Assembly: GCA_965656525.1 (NCBI GenBank)
Contig: CBFHKY010000013.1
Location: forward strand, 37,103 to 101,102
Source: Pseudomaricurvus sp965656525
GTDB lineage: Bacteria; Pseudomonadota; Gammaproteobacteria; Pseudomonadales; Cellvibrionaceae
Length of the DNA: 64,000 nucleotides
Direction: 5' to 3'
The notes under the pieces are model-generated. The model made no database searches. It saw nothing but the letters and a program-made list of their open reading frames with translations, and was not told where the DNA came from. Shown one piece after another: positions 43,052 to 52,974 of the stretch. Positions within the stretch are counted from its first letter, which is position 1. Every line of letters begins with the position of its first letter. The translations under genes were made by a program, and so were the position numbers.

Positions 43052-44583
43052 TAACGGCTCAAACAACGATAAAAACACTGCAACTGATATTACCTGAGTT
43101 GATTTCTTCGGAATTTGGTGCAGCTCCGTTAGGCCCCCTGCAGCTGGACAGTCGCCGTGTTGAGTGCGGTGATACTTTTGTCGCGATTGAGGGGTTTAAC
43201 GCCAACGGTTCTCACTACATTGAGGATGCTCTCGGTCGTGGAGCCAGTTGTATTTTTCAAGAAGGTGATGTGTATTCGGCGTGTCGACTGGATAGTCACT
43301 TACGGGTAACGGTTCCCGACTTGGCGACCCAATTGAGTGTGTTGGCGGGGCGTTATTATGATCATGCCTCCCAACAACTTACCATTACCGCAGTCACAGG
43401 AACCAACGGAAAAACCACTTGCACCCAATGGCTAGGTCAGTTGCTGGCGTTAGTAAAGATTGAAACCGGCACTGTCGGCACCTTGGGTTATGGTTTGAGT
43501 GGTGAAAAACCATCGTTTACAGGTTTTACAACACCAGATGCCATATCAACACAGCGTATTTTACGTGAGCTTGCAGAGGCAGGGGCGAAAGCCGTTGTAC
43601 TGGAGGCGTCATCGCACAGCCTAGTACAAGGCCGCTTGGCGGATGTGGCAATTGATATTGCGGTGCTGACCAATATTGGTCGCGACCACCTAGATTATCA
43701 CGGCACTTTTGAAGCTTATGTGGCTGCAAAAAAAATACTGATGCGTTTTTCAAGTTTGCACAGTGCCGTGATCAATAGAGATGAACCTTATGCGGACGAC
43801 TTCATTGAAGCGTTGGCGAATGATTGTCGCTTAGTAACGTTCAGTGTTGGCAATACGAACACTGAAGCGCCGATCTCCAAAGGGCATGTTGGCGCAGACT
43901 TTGTGGCTAACGAGGTAATCTATCATTCACAGGGAATGGCGTTCACATTGTGCACGCCGGTCGGTACTCACCATGTCAAACTGCCATTGTGGGGTGCGTT
44001 TAACCTTAGCAATGTGTTGGCTGTGACTGCCGCCGCTTACGCTCAAGGCATCAATGTTGAAGACATTGTTCAATGCTTACCTAAACTTTCCCCTGTGGCA
44101 GGCCGGATGGAAGCTATACCCGGTGATTGGGATGTTTCGGTTTTGGTTGATTTTGCACACACCGCAGACGCATTGCAGTCTGTTCTTAGTGCTATTCGTG
44201 CCCACAGTACAAAAAAACTGTGGTGTATATTTGGTTGCGGTGGCGATCGAGATAAAGGCAAGCGTCCGTTAATGGCCGCTGTTGCCGAAGCCTTGGCTGA
44301 TGAAGTCGTAGTGACCAGTGACAATCCACGTACAGAATCTGCTGTTGGCATCGTTGATGATATTGTCAGTGGTTTTAAAGCGCCTGCAAGAGCCAGTGTG
44401 ATAGAGGATAGACGGCAAGCCATTACAGAAACGATTTTATCGGCCGCACCTGGCGACTGTATTTTGGTGGCGGGCAAAGGCCATGAAAATTATCAAATCG
44501 TTGGTGATACTAAATACCCCTTCAGTGATATTCACATAGCCAAAAGCGCTTTATTGGAACGCGCCGCTGGAGGAAGAGCATGA
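43048..44583 (+). CDS. murE: UDP-MurNAc-L-Ala-D-Glu:meso-DAP ligase
   Basis: MurE adds meso-diaminopimelate to the peptidoglycan precursor. The product has 511 residues. ATP-binding TGTNGKTTC (about residue 117), the central EASSHSLVQGR, the HTADALQ region and DNPR (in TSDNPRTES), the motif that recognises meso-DAP, are all present. The ATGA overlaps with ftsI and murF indicate translational coupling. Confidence 0.96.
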   Translation: MITAQTTIKTLQLILPELISSEFGAAPLGPLQLDSRRVECGDTFVAIEGFNANGSHYIEDALGRGASCIFQEGDVYSACRLDSHLRVTVPDLATQLSVLAGRYYDHASQQLTITAVTGTNGKTTCTQWLGQLLALVKIETGTVGTLGYGLSGEKPSFTGFTTPDAISTQRILRELAEAGAKAVVLEASSHSLVQGRLADVAIDIAVLTNIGRDHLDYHGTFEAYVAAKKILMRFSSLHSAVINRDEPYADDFIEALANDCRLVTFSVGNTNTEAPISKGHVGADFVANEVIYHSQGMAFTLCTPVGTHHVKLPLWGAFNLSNVLAVTAAAYAQGINVEDIVQCLPKLSPVAGRMEAIPGDWDVSVLVDFAHTADALQSVLSAIRAHSTKKLWCIFGCGGDRDKGKRPLMAAVAEALADEVVVTSDNPRTESAVGIVDDIVSGFKAPARASVIEDRRQAITETILSAAPGDCILVAGKGHENYQIVGDTKYPFSDIHIAKSALLERAAGGRA

Positions 44584-45983
44584 TCGGTAGTATGAGGCTT
44601 TCTGTATTAGCTGATACTTTGCCTGGGGAACTGTATGGCAAGGACATCGAATTTTATCATGTGAGCACCGATACGCGTTCAGTTGCCGATGGCGACTGTT
44701 TTATTGCCCTAAAAGGTGAGCATTTTAATGCGCATCATTTTCTACAAAATGCGAAGGCGGCCGGTGCTATTGCTGCCGTTGTAGAAAACCATAACACCGA
44801 GTTGAACTGGCCTCAGTTAACAGTGGTTGATACTACCAAAGCCTTAGGTGACTTAGGTCGACTGAATCGTGAACGCTTTACGGGCACATTGATTGGTCTA
44901 ACAGGCAGTTGCGGTAAGACAACCGTAAAGGAAATGCTGGCTACCATTTTGTCTCGGCAGGGGTGTGTGCACGCCACCCGAGGTAATTTGAATAACCACA
45001 TCGGTGTTCCTCTAACGTTGTTGGATTTGTCAGATCAACACACCCACGCCGTTATTGAAATGGGTGCAAGCGGCATGGGTGAAATCGAATACCTCAGTGG
45101 CTTGGCTGAGCCTACAGTGGCGCTGGTGAATAATGTGATGCCCGCTCACTTGGAAGGGTTTGGCTCTGAGGCGGGTGTTGCAAAAGAGAAGTCTAAAATT
45201 TATGCCGGTTTACGCCAAAACGGTGTGGCTGTCTTTAATCTCGATGTTGAATACAGCCAAGAGTGGATAAAAGCATTACAAGCATCGCGGCCAGATGTGA
45301 AATTAATCACTTTTTCCACGATTCATTCAACAGCAGACATCGTCGCTCAAGATATTCAGTTGATGGCAAACGGTTGCTATCAGTTTATTTTATGTGCCGG
45401 CAAGGTGCAGACAGAAGTTAAGCTTGGCGTAATGGGGCGACAGAATGTAGCCAATGCTTTAGCCGCAGCTGCATGCGCTATAGCCGCAGATGTTTCGCCT
45501 GAAAATATAGCCACAGGGTTGGCACATGTACAGCCTGTGAAAGGGCGTTTAGTGCCCATGCATGGTGTCAATGATTCGCTAGTGATTGATGATACTTATA
45601 ACGCCAACCCAGGATCAGTAACAGCAGCAGCGGATATCTTGCTTGATATGCAATGCGCAGGTCGCAAGGCTTGGTTGGTGTTAGGCGACTTGGGTGAGCT
45701 AGGCGATGACGCAAAGCAAATTTTAATGAACTTAGGGAATGCATTAGCGAACAAAGGTTTAATCGGTTTATTAACCTGTGGTGATTTAAGCCGTTGGGTT
45801 CACCAAGCTTACTGTGAGGCAAAACAGCCGCAAAGCGTGGCTCAACATTTCGACACGCAGCAGGCTTTAGCCGCTTATCTACAAAAAAATCTAACAAATA
45901 ATACGGTTGTGTTGATGAAAGGATCACGCAGTGCACGGATGGAATCTGTCGTACAAGCAATCGCTTCTGGCGGAGAACAATAA
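44580..45983 (+). CDS. murF: UDP-MurNAc-tripeptide:D-Ala-D-Ala ligase
   Basis: MurF completes the pentapeptide of the precursor. The product has 467 residues. The ATP loop is GLTGSCGKTTVKEM, with GNLNNHIGVPLTLL, EMGASGMGEI, NDSLVIDDTYNANPGSV and KGSRSARMESVV as further signatures. The start overlaps the murE stop by four bases. An ATG four codons in (44592) is a possible alternative. Confidence 0.96.
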   Translation: MIGSMRLSVLADTLPGELYGKDIEFYHVSTDTRSVADGDCFIALKGEHFNAHHFLQNAKAAGAIAAVVENHNTELNWPQLTVVDTTKALGDLGRLNRERFTGTLIGLTGSCGKTTVKEMLATILSRQGCVHATRGNLNNHIGVPLTLLDLSDQHTHAVIEMGASGMGEIEYLSGLAEPTVALVNNVMPAHLEGFGSEAGVAKEKSKIYAGLRQNGVAVFNLDVEYSQEWIKALQASRPDVKLITFSTIHSTADIVAQDIQLMANGCYQFILCAGKVQTEVKLGVMGRQNVANALAAAACAIAADVSPENIATGLAHVQPVKGRLVPMHGVNDSLVIDDTYNANPGSVTAAADILLDMQCAGRKAWLVLGDLGELGDDAKQILMNLGNALANKGLIGLLTCGDLSRWVHQAYCEAKQPQSVAQHFDTQQALAAYLQKNLTNNTVVLMKGSRSARMESVVQAIASGGEQ

Positions 45984-45985
45984 CC

Positions 45986-47068
45986 ATGCTCTTGTGGATA
46001 GCAGAATACTTACAACAGTACTCTTCACATTTTGCAGTGTTTCAATATTTAACGCTGCGCGCAATTTTGGGTGTCTTAACAGCGCTAGGCATTTCTCTGT
46101 TGTTAGGGCCTTGGATGATTCGTAAATTAAATATTCTGCAAATTGGACAATCTGTTCGCGATGATGGACCGCAGTCACATTTAAGTAAGTCCGGCACACC
46201 CACCATGGGCGGTACATTAATATTGGCTGCCATTTTTATCAGTGCCCTATTGTGGTCTGACTTAGGTAATCGGTATGTGTGGGTTGTGTTGATTGTAACG
46301 GCCATTTTTGGTGCTGTTGGCTGGGTGGACGACTATCGGAAAGTGGTTGAATCCAACAGTCGTGGCCTGCCGGCGCGCTGGAAATATTTTTGGCAGTCTG
46401 TTGCCGGGATTGGTGCTGCGGTTTTTTTATACCAGACAGCAGCGGTACCTGCAGAAACGCAACTGTTTATACCGTTCTTTAAAAATGTCGCTCTTGATTT
46501 AGGGTTGTTTTTTATTCCCTTAACTTACTTTGTTGTTGTGGGCTCTAGTAATGCCGTGAATTTAACCGACGGCTTGGATGGCTTGGCGATTATGCCAACC
46601 GTTATGGTGGGTGGTGCATTAGGCGTTATCGCATACCTCACTGGGCATTACGAATTCTCGCAATATCTGCACATTGCTTATGTTCCTGGTGCAGGTGAGC
46701 TGGTGGTGTTCTGCGCTGCGTTGGGCGGTGCTGGATTAGGGTTCCTGTGGTTTAACACTTACCCCGCTCAAGTTTTTATGGGTGATGTTGGCGCTTTAGC
46801 ATTAGGCGCCGCTCTTGGCATTATTGCCGTCATCGTGAGGCACGAAATTGTGTTCTTTATTATGGCTGGCGTGTTTGTGATGGAAACTGTTTCCGTGATT
46901 TTGCAAGTAGGTTCTTACAAATTAACGGGGCGCAGAATATTTCGAATGGCTCCTTTACATCACCACTTTGAATTAAAAGGTTGGCCAGAGCCGCGGGTGA
47001 TTGTGCGCTTTTGGATTATTACCGTCATGCTGGTGTTGTTTGGCTTGGCCACATTGAAATTACGTTGA
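45986..47068 (+). CDS. mraY: phospho-MurNAc-pentapeptide transferase
   Basis: MraY transfers phospho-MurNAc-pentapeptide to undecaprenyl phosphate and makes lipid I. It has 360 residues, the exact E. coli length, with ten membrane helices. SGTPTMGG, GWVDDYRKVV (with the D-D pair), NLTDGLDGLA, FMGDVGALALGAALG and the HHHFEL magnesium/histidine motif are intact. It is two bases after murF. Confidence 0.97.
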   Translation: MLLWIAEYLQQYSSHFAVFQYLTLRAILGVLTALGISLLLGPWMIRKLNILQIGQSVRDDGPQSHLSKSGTPTMGGTLILAAIFISALLWSDLGNRYVWVVLIVTAIFGAVGWVDDYRKVVESNSRGLPARWKYFWQSVAGIGAAVFLYQTAAVPAETQLFIPFFKNVALDLGLFFIPLTYFVVVGSSNAVNLTDGLDGLAIMPTVMVGGALGVIAYLTGHYEFSQYLHIAYVPGAGELVVFCAALGGAGLGFLWFNTYPAQVFMGDVGALALGAALGIIAVIVRHEIVFFIMAGVFVMETVSVILQVGSYKLTGRRIFRMAPLHHHFELKGWPEPRVIVRFWIITVMLVLFGLATLKLR

Positions 47069-47092
47069 TCGAATGAAAGAACAGGAAAAGAC

Positions 47093-48208
47093 GTGTCTGA
47101 ACTGATTGCTAAAAGTAACGTGATTGCGCTAGTCGGTATGGGTATTACCGGGCGTTCGGTCGCGCGTTATTTGACGAATCTAGGTACGTCTTTTGTCTGG
47201 CTGGATACACGAGATGAGCCACCTGCACTGGAAGAGATAAAACGTGAGTTTCCTAGCGCAGCTATAGAGCTTGGAAAACTACAGCCACACACATTGCTCA
47301 ATGCCTCTGAAATTGTACTTAGTCCTGGAGTGGCTGCATCTGATCCAGTAATTCAGCAAGCCATACAACAAGGCATTTCGGTGATTGGGGATATCGAACT
47401 GTTTTTACGTGAAGCGAAAGCGCCTGTTGTAGCGATAACAGGCTCCAACGCCAAAACAACGGTAACCACGCTAGTCGGTAAAATGGCGGAGTCGGCTGGA
47501 AAGCGTGTAGCGGTTGGGGGCAACATCGGCACTCCTGTATTGGAGCTTTTGCAACATGATTGTGCAGATTTGTATGTTCTAGAGTTGTCGAGCTTCCAGC
47601 TAGAGACACTGAACAAAATTGGGGCCGATGTCGCGACAATATTGAACATCAGTGAAGATCATATGGATCGTTATGATTCACTGATGCAATATTATCAAGC
47701 CAAACAAAAAGTGTATTTTGGTGCGAAAAAGATTGTTATCAACCGCGAAGATCCTCTGACAGCACCACCTTTGGCGGAAGGGATTCAGCAATACAGTTTT
47801 GGCTTAAATCGCCCGGACCGTCATGGCTTTGGTCTAATCCTGTTGAATGGGCAAGAAATGCTTGCCTACGAGTTTACCACCTTGATGCCGGTCAGTGATT
47901 TACGCATTCCTGGTCGGCACAACATTAAGAATGCATTGGCGGCATTGGCTATTGGTCACGCGATAGGTTTGCCAATGGAAACTATGTTAGAAGCATTACG
48001 TCAGTTTGAAGGNNNNNNNNNNNNNNNNNNNNNNNNNNNNNNNNNNNNNNNNNNNNNNNNNNNNNNNNNNNNNNNNNNNNNNNNNNNNNNNNNNNNNNNN
48101 NNNNNNNNNNNNTTGCTTTCTCCGGCTTGCGCAAGCTTTGATATGTTCACCGGCTACGAGCATCGCGGCGAGTCGTTCAGTGCAATTGTGCGCGAGGTGA
48201 CGGCATGA
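47093..48208 (+). CDS. murD: UDP-MurNAc-L-alanine:D-glutamate ligase (interrupted by an N gap)
   Basis: MurD adds D-glutamate to UDP-MurNAc-L-Ala. The visible N-terminal part has GMGITGRSVARYL, ITGSNAKTTVTTL (ATP loop), ELSSFQLETL and HMDRYDS. The C-terminus has LSPACASFDMF and EHRGESF. The 100 N at 48013-48112 remove the rest. As written the frame has only 371 codons, against roughly 440-450 in the family, so about 110 residues are missing where 34 are shown. The start is a GTG at 47093. The end overlaps ftsW by four bases. Confidence 0.93.
   Translation: MSELIAKSNVIALVGMGITGRSVARYLTNLGTSFVWLDTRDEPPALEEIKREFPSAAIELGKLQPHTLLNASEIVLSPGVAASDPVIQQAIQQGISVIGDIELFLREAKAPVVAITGSNAKTTVTTLVGKMAESAGKRVAVGGNIGTPVLELLQHDCADLYVLELSSFQLETLNKIGADVATILNISEDHMDRYDSLMQYYQAKQKVYFGAKKIVINREDPLTAPPLAEGIQQYSFGLNRPDRHGFGLILLNGQEMLAYEFTTLMPVSDLRIPGRHNIKNALAALAIGHAIGLPMETMLEALRQFEXXXXXXXXXXXXXXXXXXXXXXXXXXXXXXXXXXLLSPACASFDMFTGYEHRGESFSAIVREVTA
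48013..48112. other. assembly gap of exactly 100 N inside murD
   Basis: This is a standard-length placeholder for a gap of unknown size. It removes the beginning of the third domain of MurD, including the segment after QFEG. Confidence 0.99.
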
Positions 48209-49473
48209 ACGCGCGCTTAAATACTCTGTCTATGTTGCCAGCTTCAGATGCCATTCACTGGCCTTTATTGTTTTTGGTTTTGGTGTTGTCATCGTTTGGA
48301 TGGGTAATGGTGACTTCTTCGTCAATGGCGTTTGCTGAAGCTGCACCGTATTACGACCCATGGTATTTCTCTAAACGCTATGCCATTTACTGGGTGCTTG
48401 GTGTTATTGGTGCTGTTTTGGTAGCCGCAGTTCCTGTTTCTATATGGGAAAAGTACGGCAGCTTGTTTTTGATCGCGGCGTTGTTGTTGTTAACACTGGT
48501 GTTGATCCCAGGTGTAGGCCGTCGAGTAAACGGAAGTCAGCGCTGGTTGCAGCTTGGACCGTTGGCGATACAGGCATCAGAGCTGGTGAAATTTTGTGTG
48601 GTTTTATTCTATGCGAGTTTTTTGGCGCGCCGGGGCAAAGAAACGCTGGCCAATTGGCAGGGGGTTATTAAGCCGCTTGCCATTATTGGGCTTATAGTTT
48701 TCTTACTGCTGTTGGAGCCAGATTTTGGCGCTTCAGTTGTGATGGCGGGTACTGTGATGGCCATGCTGTTTGTCGCGGGTGTGCGTCTTTGGCAGTTTTT
48801 TTTGCTGATGATAACAGCAGTGGGATCTTTAGCGGCTGTGGCAATAGTATCGCCCTACAGAATGCAGCGTCTGGTTACTTTTCTTGACCCTTGGGCAGAT
48901 CAATTTGATACCGGCTATCAGCTGATTCAGTCATTAATCGCTTTTGGGCGAGGTGAGTGGTTCGGGTTAGGGTTGGGCAATAGCGTACAAAAACTCTTTT
49001 ATTTACCAGAGGCACATACAGATTTTATTTTTGCGATTGTAGCTGAAGAATTTGGTCTTGTCGGTGTGGTACTCATATTGGCTATCTTGATGACTTTGAT
49101 CGGTATTATATTGTCGATTGCCTTAAAGGCAATGCGCCAAGGAGCACACTTCATCAGTTTTGCCAGTTTTGGTTTGGCGATTATGTTTGCAAGCCAAGTT
49201 TTTATCAATGTGGGTGTTGCCTCTGGTCTGCTGCCAACAAAAGGCTTAACGATGCCTTTTATCAGTTACGGCGGCAGCAGCCTGTTGGTGTCTTGTATGT
49301 TTATTGGGTTGATGCTGCGCATGAATTGGGAGCTGAAAATACACGCGACAGGGAAGGGGCGTAATGATGATCAGCCGCTCAAAAAGCAACGCTCCGCCAA
49401 AATGCAAGGCCATAACAATAGAGCGTCAGGAAACACCGCGCCGATTCTGACCGACACAGTGGAGGCCGCTTAA
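48205..49473 (+). CDS. ftsW: peptidoglycan glycosyltransferase FtsW
   Basis: FtsW is the SEDS-family septal glycosyltransferase that works with FtsI. It has 422 residues and ten membrane helices. WLQLGPLAIQASELVK, LLLEPDFGASVV, AHTDFIFAIVAEEFGLVG and LTMPFISYGGSSLLVSC are the SEDS signatures, including the catalytic aspartate in EPDFG. Both ends overlap their neighbours, four bases with murD and one with murG. Confidence 0.96.
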   Translation: MNARLNTLSMLPASDAIHWPLLFLVLVLSSFGWVMVTSSSMAFAEAAPYYDPWYFSKRYAIYWVLGVIGAVLVAAVPVSIWEKYGSLFLIAALLLLTLVLIPGVGRRVNGSQRWLQLGPLAIQASELVKFCVVLFYASFLARRGKETLANWQGVIKPLAIIGLIVFLLLLEPDFGASVVMAGTVMAMLFVAGVRLWQFFLLMITAVGSLAAVAIVSPYRMQRLVTFLDPWADQFDTGYQLIQSLIAFGRGEWFGLGLGNSVQKLFYLPEAHTDFIFAIVAEEFGLVGVVLILAILMTLIGIILSIALKAMRQGAHFISFASFGLAIMFASQVFINVGVASGLLPTKGLTMPFISYGGSSLLVSCMFIGLMLRMNWELKIHATGKGRNDDQPLKKQRSAKMQGHNNRASGNTAPILTDTVEAA

Positions 49474-50570
49474 TGCTTAAACGACCTTTAAAAATCATCA
49501 TTATGGCCGGTGGTACAGGCGGTCATGTATTTCCTGCTTTGGCTGTAGCCGACGTCTTGCAACAACGTGGTGCGCAAGTGGAATGGTTGGGCACAGGGAA
49601 AGGAATAGAAGCGGAGCTCGTTCCAAAAGCTGGCATTAAATTGCATGCATTAACCATCGAGGGTGTGCGGGGCAAAGGCCTTGTATCGATTGTTAAAGCG
49701 CCTTTTTTATTACTAAAAGCCGTTTGGCAGGCGGTAAAAATCATACGCCAGTTTGATGCGGATGTCGTACTGGGGCTCGGAGGGTTTGCTTCAGGTCCCG
49801 GCGGTTTAGCCGCGAAACTGTTGCGCAAGCCTTTGGTCATTCACGAACAAAACGCAATAGCCGGAACGACCAATCGTTGGTTATCAAAAGTGGCTAATAA
49901 AGCTTTAGAGGCCTTCCCTAAAAGTTTGAAAAATGCCGTACACGTTGGTAACCCAGTAAGGGGCGCTATCACACAGGTTGCAGAAATACAGGTGAATACC
50001 AAGCAGCCTTTAAAATTACTGGTACTGGGGGGTAGCTTAGGAGCTTTGGCGGTCAATCAGATTATCCCTAAAGCCATCGCGACAATACCAGAAAGCGAGC
50101 GGCCTGTGATTCGTCATCAAACCGGTCAGCGGCATGTGGATGTGACTCGTGCTGAATATAAACATACAGGCGTAGAAGCCGACGTTGTTCCGTTTATTGA
50201 AGATATGGCTCAAGCCTATGAGTGGGCTGATGCCATTATTTGTCGGGCGGGGGCATTAACGGTTTCTGAGTTAACTCTTGCTGGGCGTGGAGCTTTGCTG
50301 ATTCCTTTTCCTTACGCGATTGATGATCACCAAACTTTAAACGCACAGTGGTTAGTGAGTAACGGCGCGGGCATTCTTATGCCTCAATCTGATATGACTA
50401 TTGAAAAAATTACTGAGTTTGTAGGTTGTATGAATAAAGATCGACAACAACTTTTGATCTTGTCCAGAAGTGCTAAAGCATTGGCCATGCCCAATGCTGC
50501 ATCCGATGTGGCGGATTATTGTGAACAAGTGGCTTCGCTACCATCGCAGGAGCGACACCATGGTGGATAA
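49473..50570 (+). CDS. murG: UDP-GlcNAc:lipid I N-acetylglucosaminyltransferase MurG
   Basis: MurG makes lipid II from lipid I on the cytoplasmic face. The product has 365 residues of GT-B fold. IMAGGTGGHVFPALAVA is the N-terminal glycine loop. LGLGGFASGPGGLAA, HEQNAIAGTTNRWL, GGSLGALAVNQ and CRAGALTVSEL, then AIDDHQTLNA, are conserved. It overlaps the end of ftsW by one base and the start of murC by 11 bases. Confidence 0.97.
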   Translation: MLKRPLKIIIMAGGTGGHVFPALAVADVLQQRGAQVEWLGTGKGIEAELVPKAGIKLHALTIEGVRGKGLVSIVKAPFLLLKAVWQAVKIIRQFDADVVLGLGGFASGPGGLAAKLLRKPLVIHEQNAIAGTTNRWLSKVANKALEAFPKSLKNAVHVGNPVRGAITQVAEIQVNTKQPLKLLVLGGSLGALAVNQIIPKAIATIPESERPVIRHQTGQRHVDVTRAEYKHTGVEADVVPFIEDMAQAYEWADAIICRAGALTVSELTLAGRGALLIPFPYAIDDHQTLNAQWLVSNGAGILMPQSDMTIEKITEFVGCMNKDRQQLLILSRSAKALAMPNAASDVADYCEQVASLPSQERHHGG

Positions 50571-51984
50571 AAGAATCATTGAAATACCCGAAATGCGGCG
50601 TATCAAATACATCCACTTTATTGGCATCGGTGGCGCAGGCATGAGCGGTATCGCCGAGGTGCTTTTGAATCAGGGGTATCATATTTCAGGCTCAGATTTA
50701 CGCGAGTCTGTCGTTACTCAGCGCCTAAAAGAAAAAGGCGCACGAATCTGCCTTGGTCACAAAGAGACCAATGTAGAAGGCGTAGATGTCGTGGTGAACT
50801 CATCGGCCGTTGATGAGCGAAACCCTGAAATGATTGGAGCGCGTGAACGTCGTATTCCCATTGTGCGTCGAGCAGAAATGCTAGGTGAGCTAATGCGCTA
50901 TCGTCATGGTATTGCTGTGGCAGGCACTCACGGAAAAACGACTACCACCAGTTTGTTGGCTTCTGTCTTGGCCGCTGGCGATCGTGATCCAACGTTCGTT
51001 ATTGGTGGCTTATTGAATAGCGCAGGCGCCAATGCTCAGCTGGGCGCTAGCCGTTATCTCGTCGCTGAGGCGGATGAAAGCGACGCCTCGTTTTTGCATT
51101 TGCAGCCAATCGTTGCAGTCGTGACCAATATCGATGCCGACCATATGGATACCTATGGTGGCGACTTTGCCAATGTTAAAAAGACGTTTGTCGAGTTTTT
51201 ACACAATTTGCCTTTTTATGGCTTAGCGGTTGTGTGTGGCGATGATCCGGTTGTGCAAGAGATTATCCCCGATATCTCTCGCCCTATTATTACTTATGGA
51301 TTTGCGGAAGATAATGATTTTCGTGCGATTGATGTTGAGCAAAATAAATTGCACACCAGTTTCACCGCATTACGCCCAGAGGGCCTTAAAGACTTACGCG
51401 TTACCGTAAACATGCCGGGTAAGCACAATGTCTTAAATGCGCTAGCCACTATAGCCGTGGCTACCGATGAAGGTGTAGGCGATAACGCGATTCAGCAAGG
51501 TTTACACCAATTTCAAGGTGTAGGTCGCCGCTTTCAGGTGTATGGCGAATATGAAGTTAGCGACAAAGGCTCAGCCATGTTGGTGGATGATTATGGTCAT
51601 CACCCGCGTGAGGTAGCGGCCACTATTGCTGCCATTCGCAGCGGCTGGCCAGAGCGACGTTTGGTGATGGTATATCAACCGCACCGTTTTACTCGTACTC
51701 GAGATCTTTACGAAGATTTTGTTGATGTCCTTTCGTCTGTTGACCTGTTGGTACTTCTAGAAGTTTACAGTGCAGGTGAAGAGCCTATTGCGGGCGCAGA
51801 CAGCCGTCATTTATGCCGAAGTGTTCGTAATCGTGGGCTGGTAGATCCTATCTTTGCTGAGGGCATCGATGGTGTTCCAGAAATCATTTCGGATTTAGTC
51901 GAGCCCGGAGACATTGTACTGACCCAAGGGGCCGGGAATATTGGGCTTTTATCGGTAGAGCTGGCAAAGCGCAAACTGACTTGA
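50560..51984 (+). CDS. murC: UDP-MurNAc:L-alanine ligase
   Basis: MurC attaches the first amino acid to UDP-MurNAc. The product has 474 residues. IHFIGIGGAGMSGIAEV and GYHISGSD form the UDP-binding domain. AVAGTHGKTTTTSL is the ATP loop, EADESDASFL and DDYGHHPREV further motifs. The longer frame from 50470 runs inside murG. The ATG at 50560 has CAGGAG seven bases upstream and gives the usual N-terminus. Confidence 0.97.
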   Translation: MVDKRIIEIPEMRRIKYIHFIGIGGAGMSGIAEVLLNQGYHISGSDLRESVVTQRLKEKGARICLGHKETNVEGVDVVVNSSAVDERNPEMIGARERRIPIVRRAEMLGELMRYRHGIAVAGTHGKTTTTSLLASVLAAGDRDPTFVIGGLLNSAGANAQLGASRYLVAEADESDASFLHLQPIVAVVTNIDADHMDTYGGDFANVKKTFVEFLHNLPFYGLAVVCGDDPVVQEIIPDISRPIITYGFAEDNDFRAIDVEQNKLHTSFTALRPEGLKDLRVTVNMPGKHNVLNALATIAVATDEGVGDNAIQQGLHQFQGVGRRFQVYGEYEVSDKGSAMLVDDYGHHPREVAATIAAIRSGWPERRLVMVYQPHRFTRTRDLYEDFVDVLSSVDLLVLLEVYSAGEEPIAGADSRHLCRSVRNRGLVDPIFAEGIDGVPEIISDLVEPGDIVLTQGAGNIGLLSVELAKRKLT

Positions 51985-52038
51985 CTGTTAACAGCCTTAA
52001 AAAATGATTGAGACATTAAAGATAACGGATACAGCACA

Positions 52039-52968
52039 ATGAACGAACAGACAAAAAAACCACAAGCATACGGAAGAGTCGCCGTTCTTTATGGCGGTCA
52101 GTCTGCTGAGCGGGAGGTGTCTCTAAACAGTGGTGCTGCCGTTTGTCGTGCTTTGCAAGCGAGTGGTGTAGACGCCTTCTTGTTAGATGTAGGCAAAGAT
52201 GTTGTTGCACGTTTACAGTCTGAACCGATTGATTGTGCTTTTATTGCTTTACATGGGGCCGGTGGTGAAGATGGCCGAATTCAAGCATTGCTGGAATTTC
52301 TAGATTTGCCTTATACCGGCAGTGGCGTTCAGGCGTCTTCTATCGCTATGGATAAGTGGCGTAGCAAACAAATTTTCTCTGCGGCGAATATCTCTACACC
52401 TCAATACCGTGCATTGACAAAAGACAACCTTGATCAAGTGATTGCCGAGCTCGGTTGCCATTTGATGGTAAAGCCGGCACACGAAGGCTCCAGTATCGGC
52501 ATGTCGAAAGTCAGTAGTCGTGACCAGTTGGAAGCGGCACTGACGGAAGCTTCCCGCTTTGATCGATCTGTGTTTGCAGAACAAGTCATAGAGGGGCCGG
52601 AGTACACGGTTGCCATTTTGAATGGTCAAGCATTGCCACCGATTCGATTGGAAACTGATCATCATTTTTACGATTACAATGCTAAGTACCTAGCGAATGA
52701 TACGCGTTATATATGCCCTTGTGGGTTAAGTGAAGCGGATGAAGCCAGGCTCAGAACGTTGGCGCTAGAAGCCTTTGATGCACTTGGCTGTCAAGGCTGG
52801 GGGCGCGTGGATTTTATGACGGACAAGCAGGGGCAATTTTACGCATTGGAAGTTAATACTGTGCCGGGCATGACTGACCATAGTCTGGTGCCGATGGCGG
52901 GCAAAGCTTGTGGATTAAGTTTTGAACAGTTGGTGTTAGCCATCTTAGATCAAGCCAAAAGCGAGTAA
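52039..52968 (+). CDS. ddlB: D-alanine:D-alanine ligase
   Basis: This ATP-grasp enzyme makes the D-Ala-D-Ala dipeptide used by MurF. The product has 309 residues, about the E. coli DdlB length. VLYGGQSAEREVSLNSG, ALHGAGGEDGRIQALLE, KPAHEGSSIGMSKV and EVNTVPGMTDHSLVP carry substrate and Mg-ATP ligands. The serine and tyrosine of the EGSSIGM and YDYNAKY segments fit a D-Ala-D-Ala, not D-Ala-D-Lac, ligase. Confidence 0.96.
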   Translation: MNEQTKKPQAYGRVAVLYGGQSAEREVSLNSGAAVCRALQASGVDAFLLDVGKDVVARLQSEPIDCAFIALHGAGGEDGRIQALLEFLDLPYTGSGVQASSIAMDKWRSKQIFSAANISTPQYRALTKDNLDQVIAELGCHLMVKPAHEGSSIGMSKVSSRDQLEAALTEASRFDRSVFAEQVIEGPEYTVAILNGQALPPIRLETDHHFYDYNAKYLANDTRYICPCGLSEADEARLRTLALEAFDALGCQGWGRVDFMTDKQGQFYALEVNTVPGMTDHSLVPMAGKACGLSFEQLVLAILDQAKSE

Positions 52969-52974
52969 TCGACA

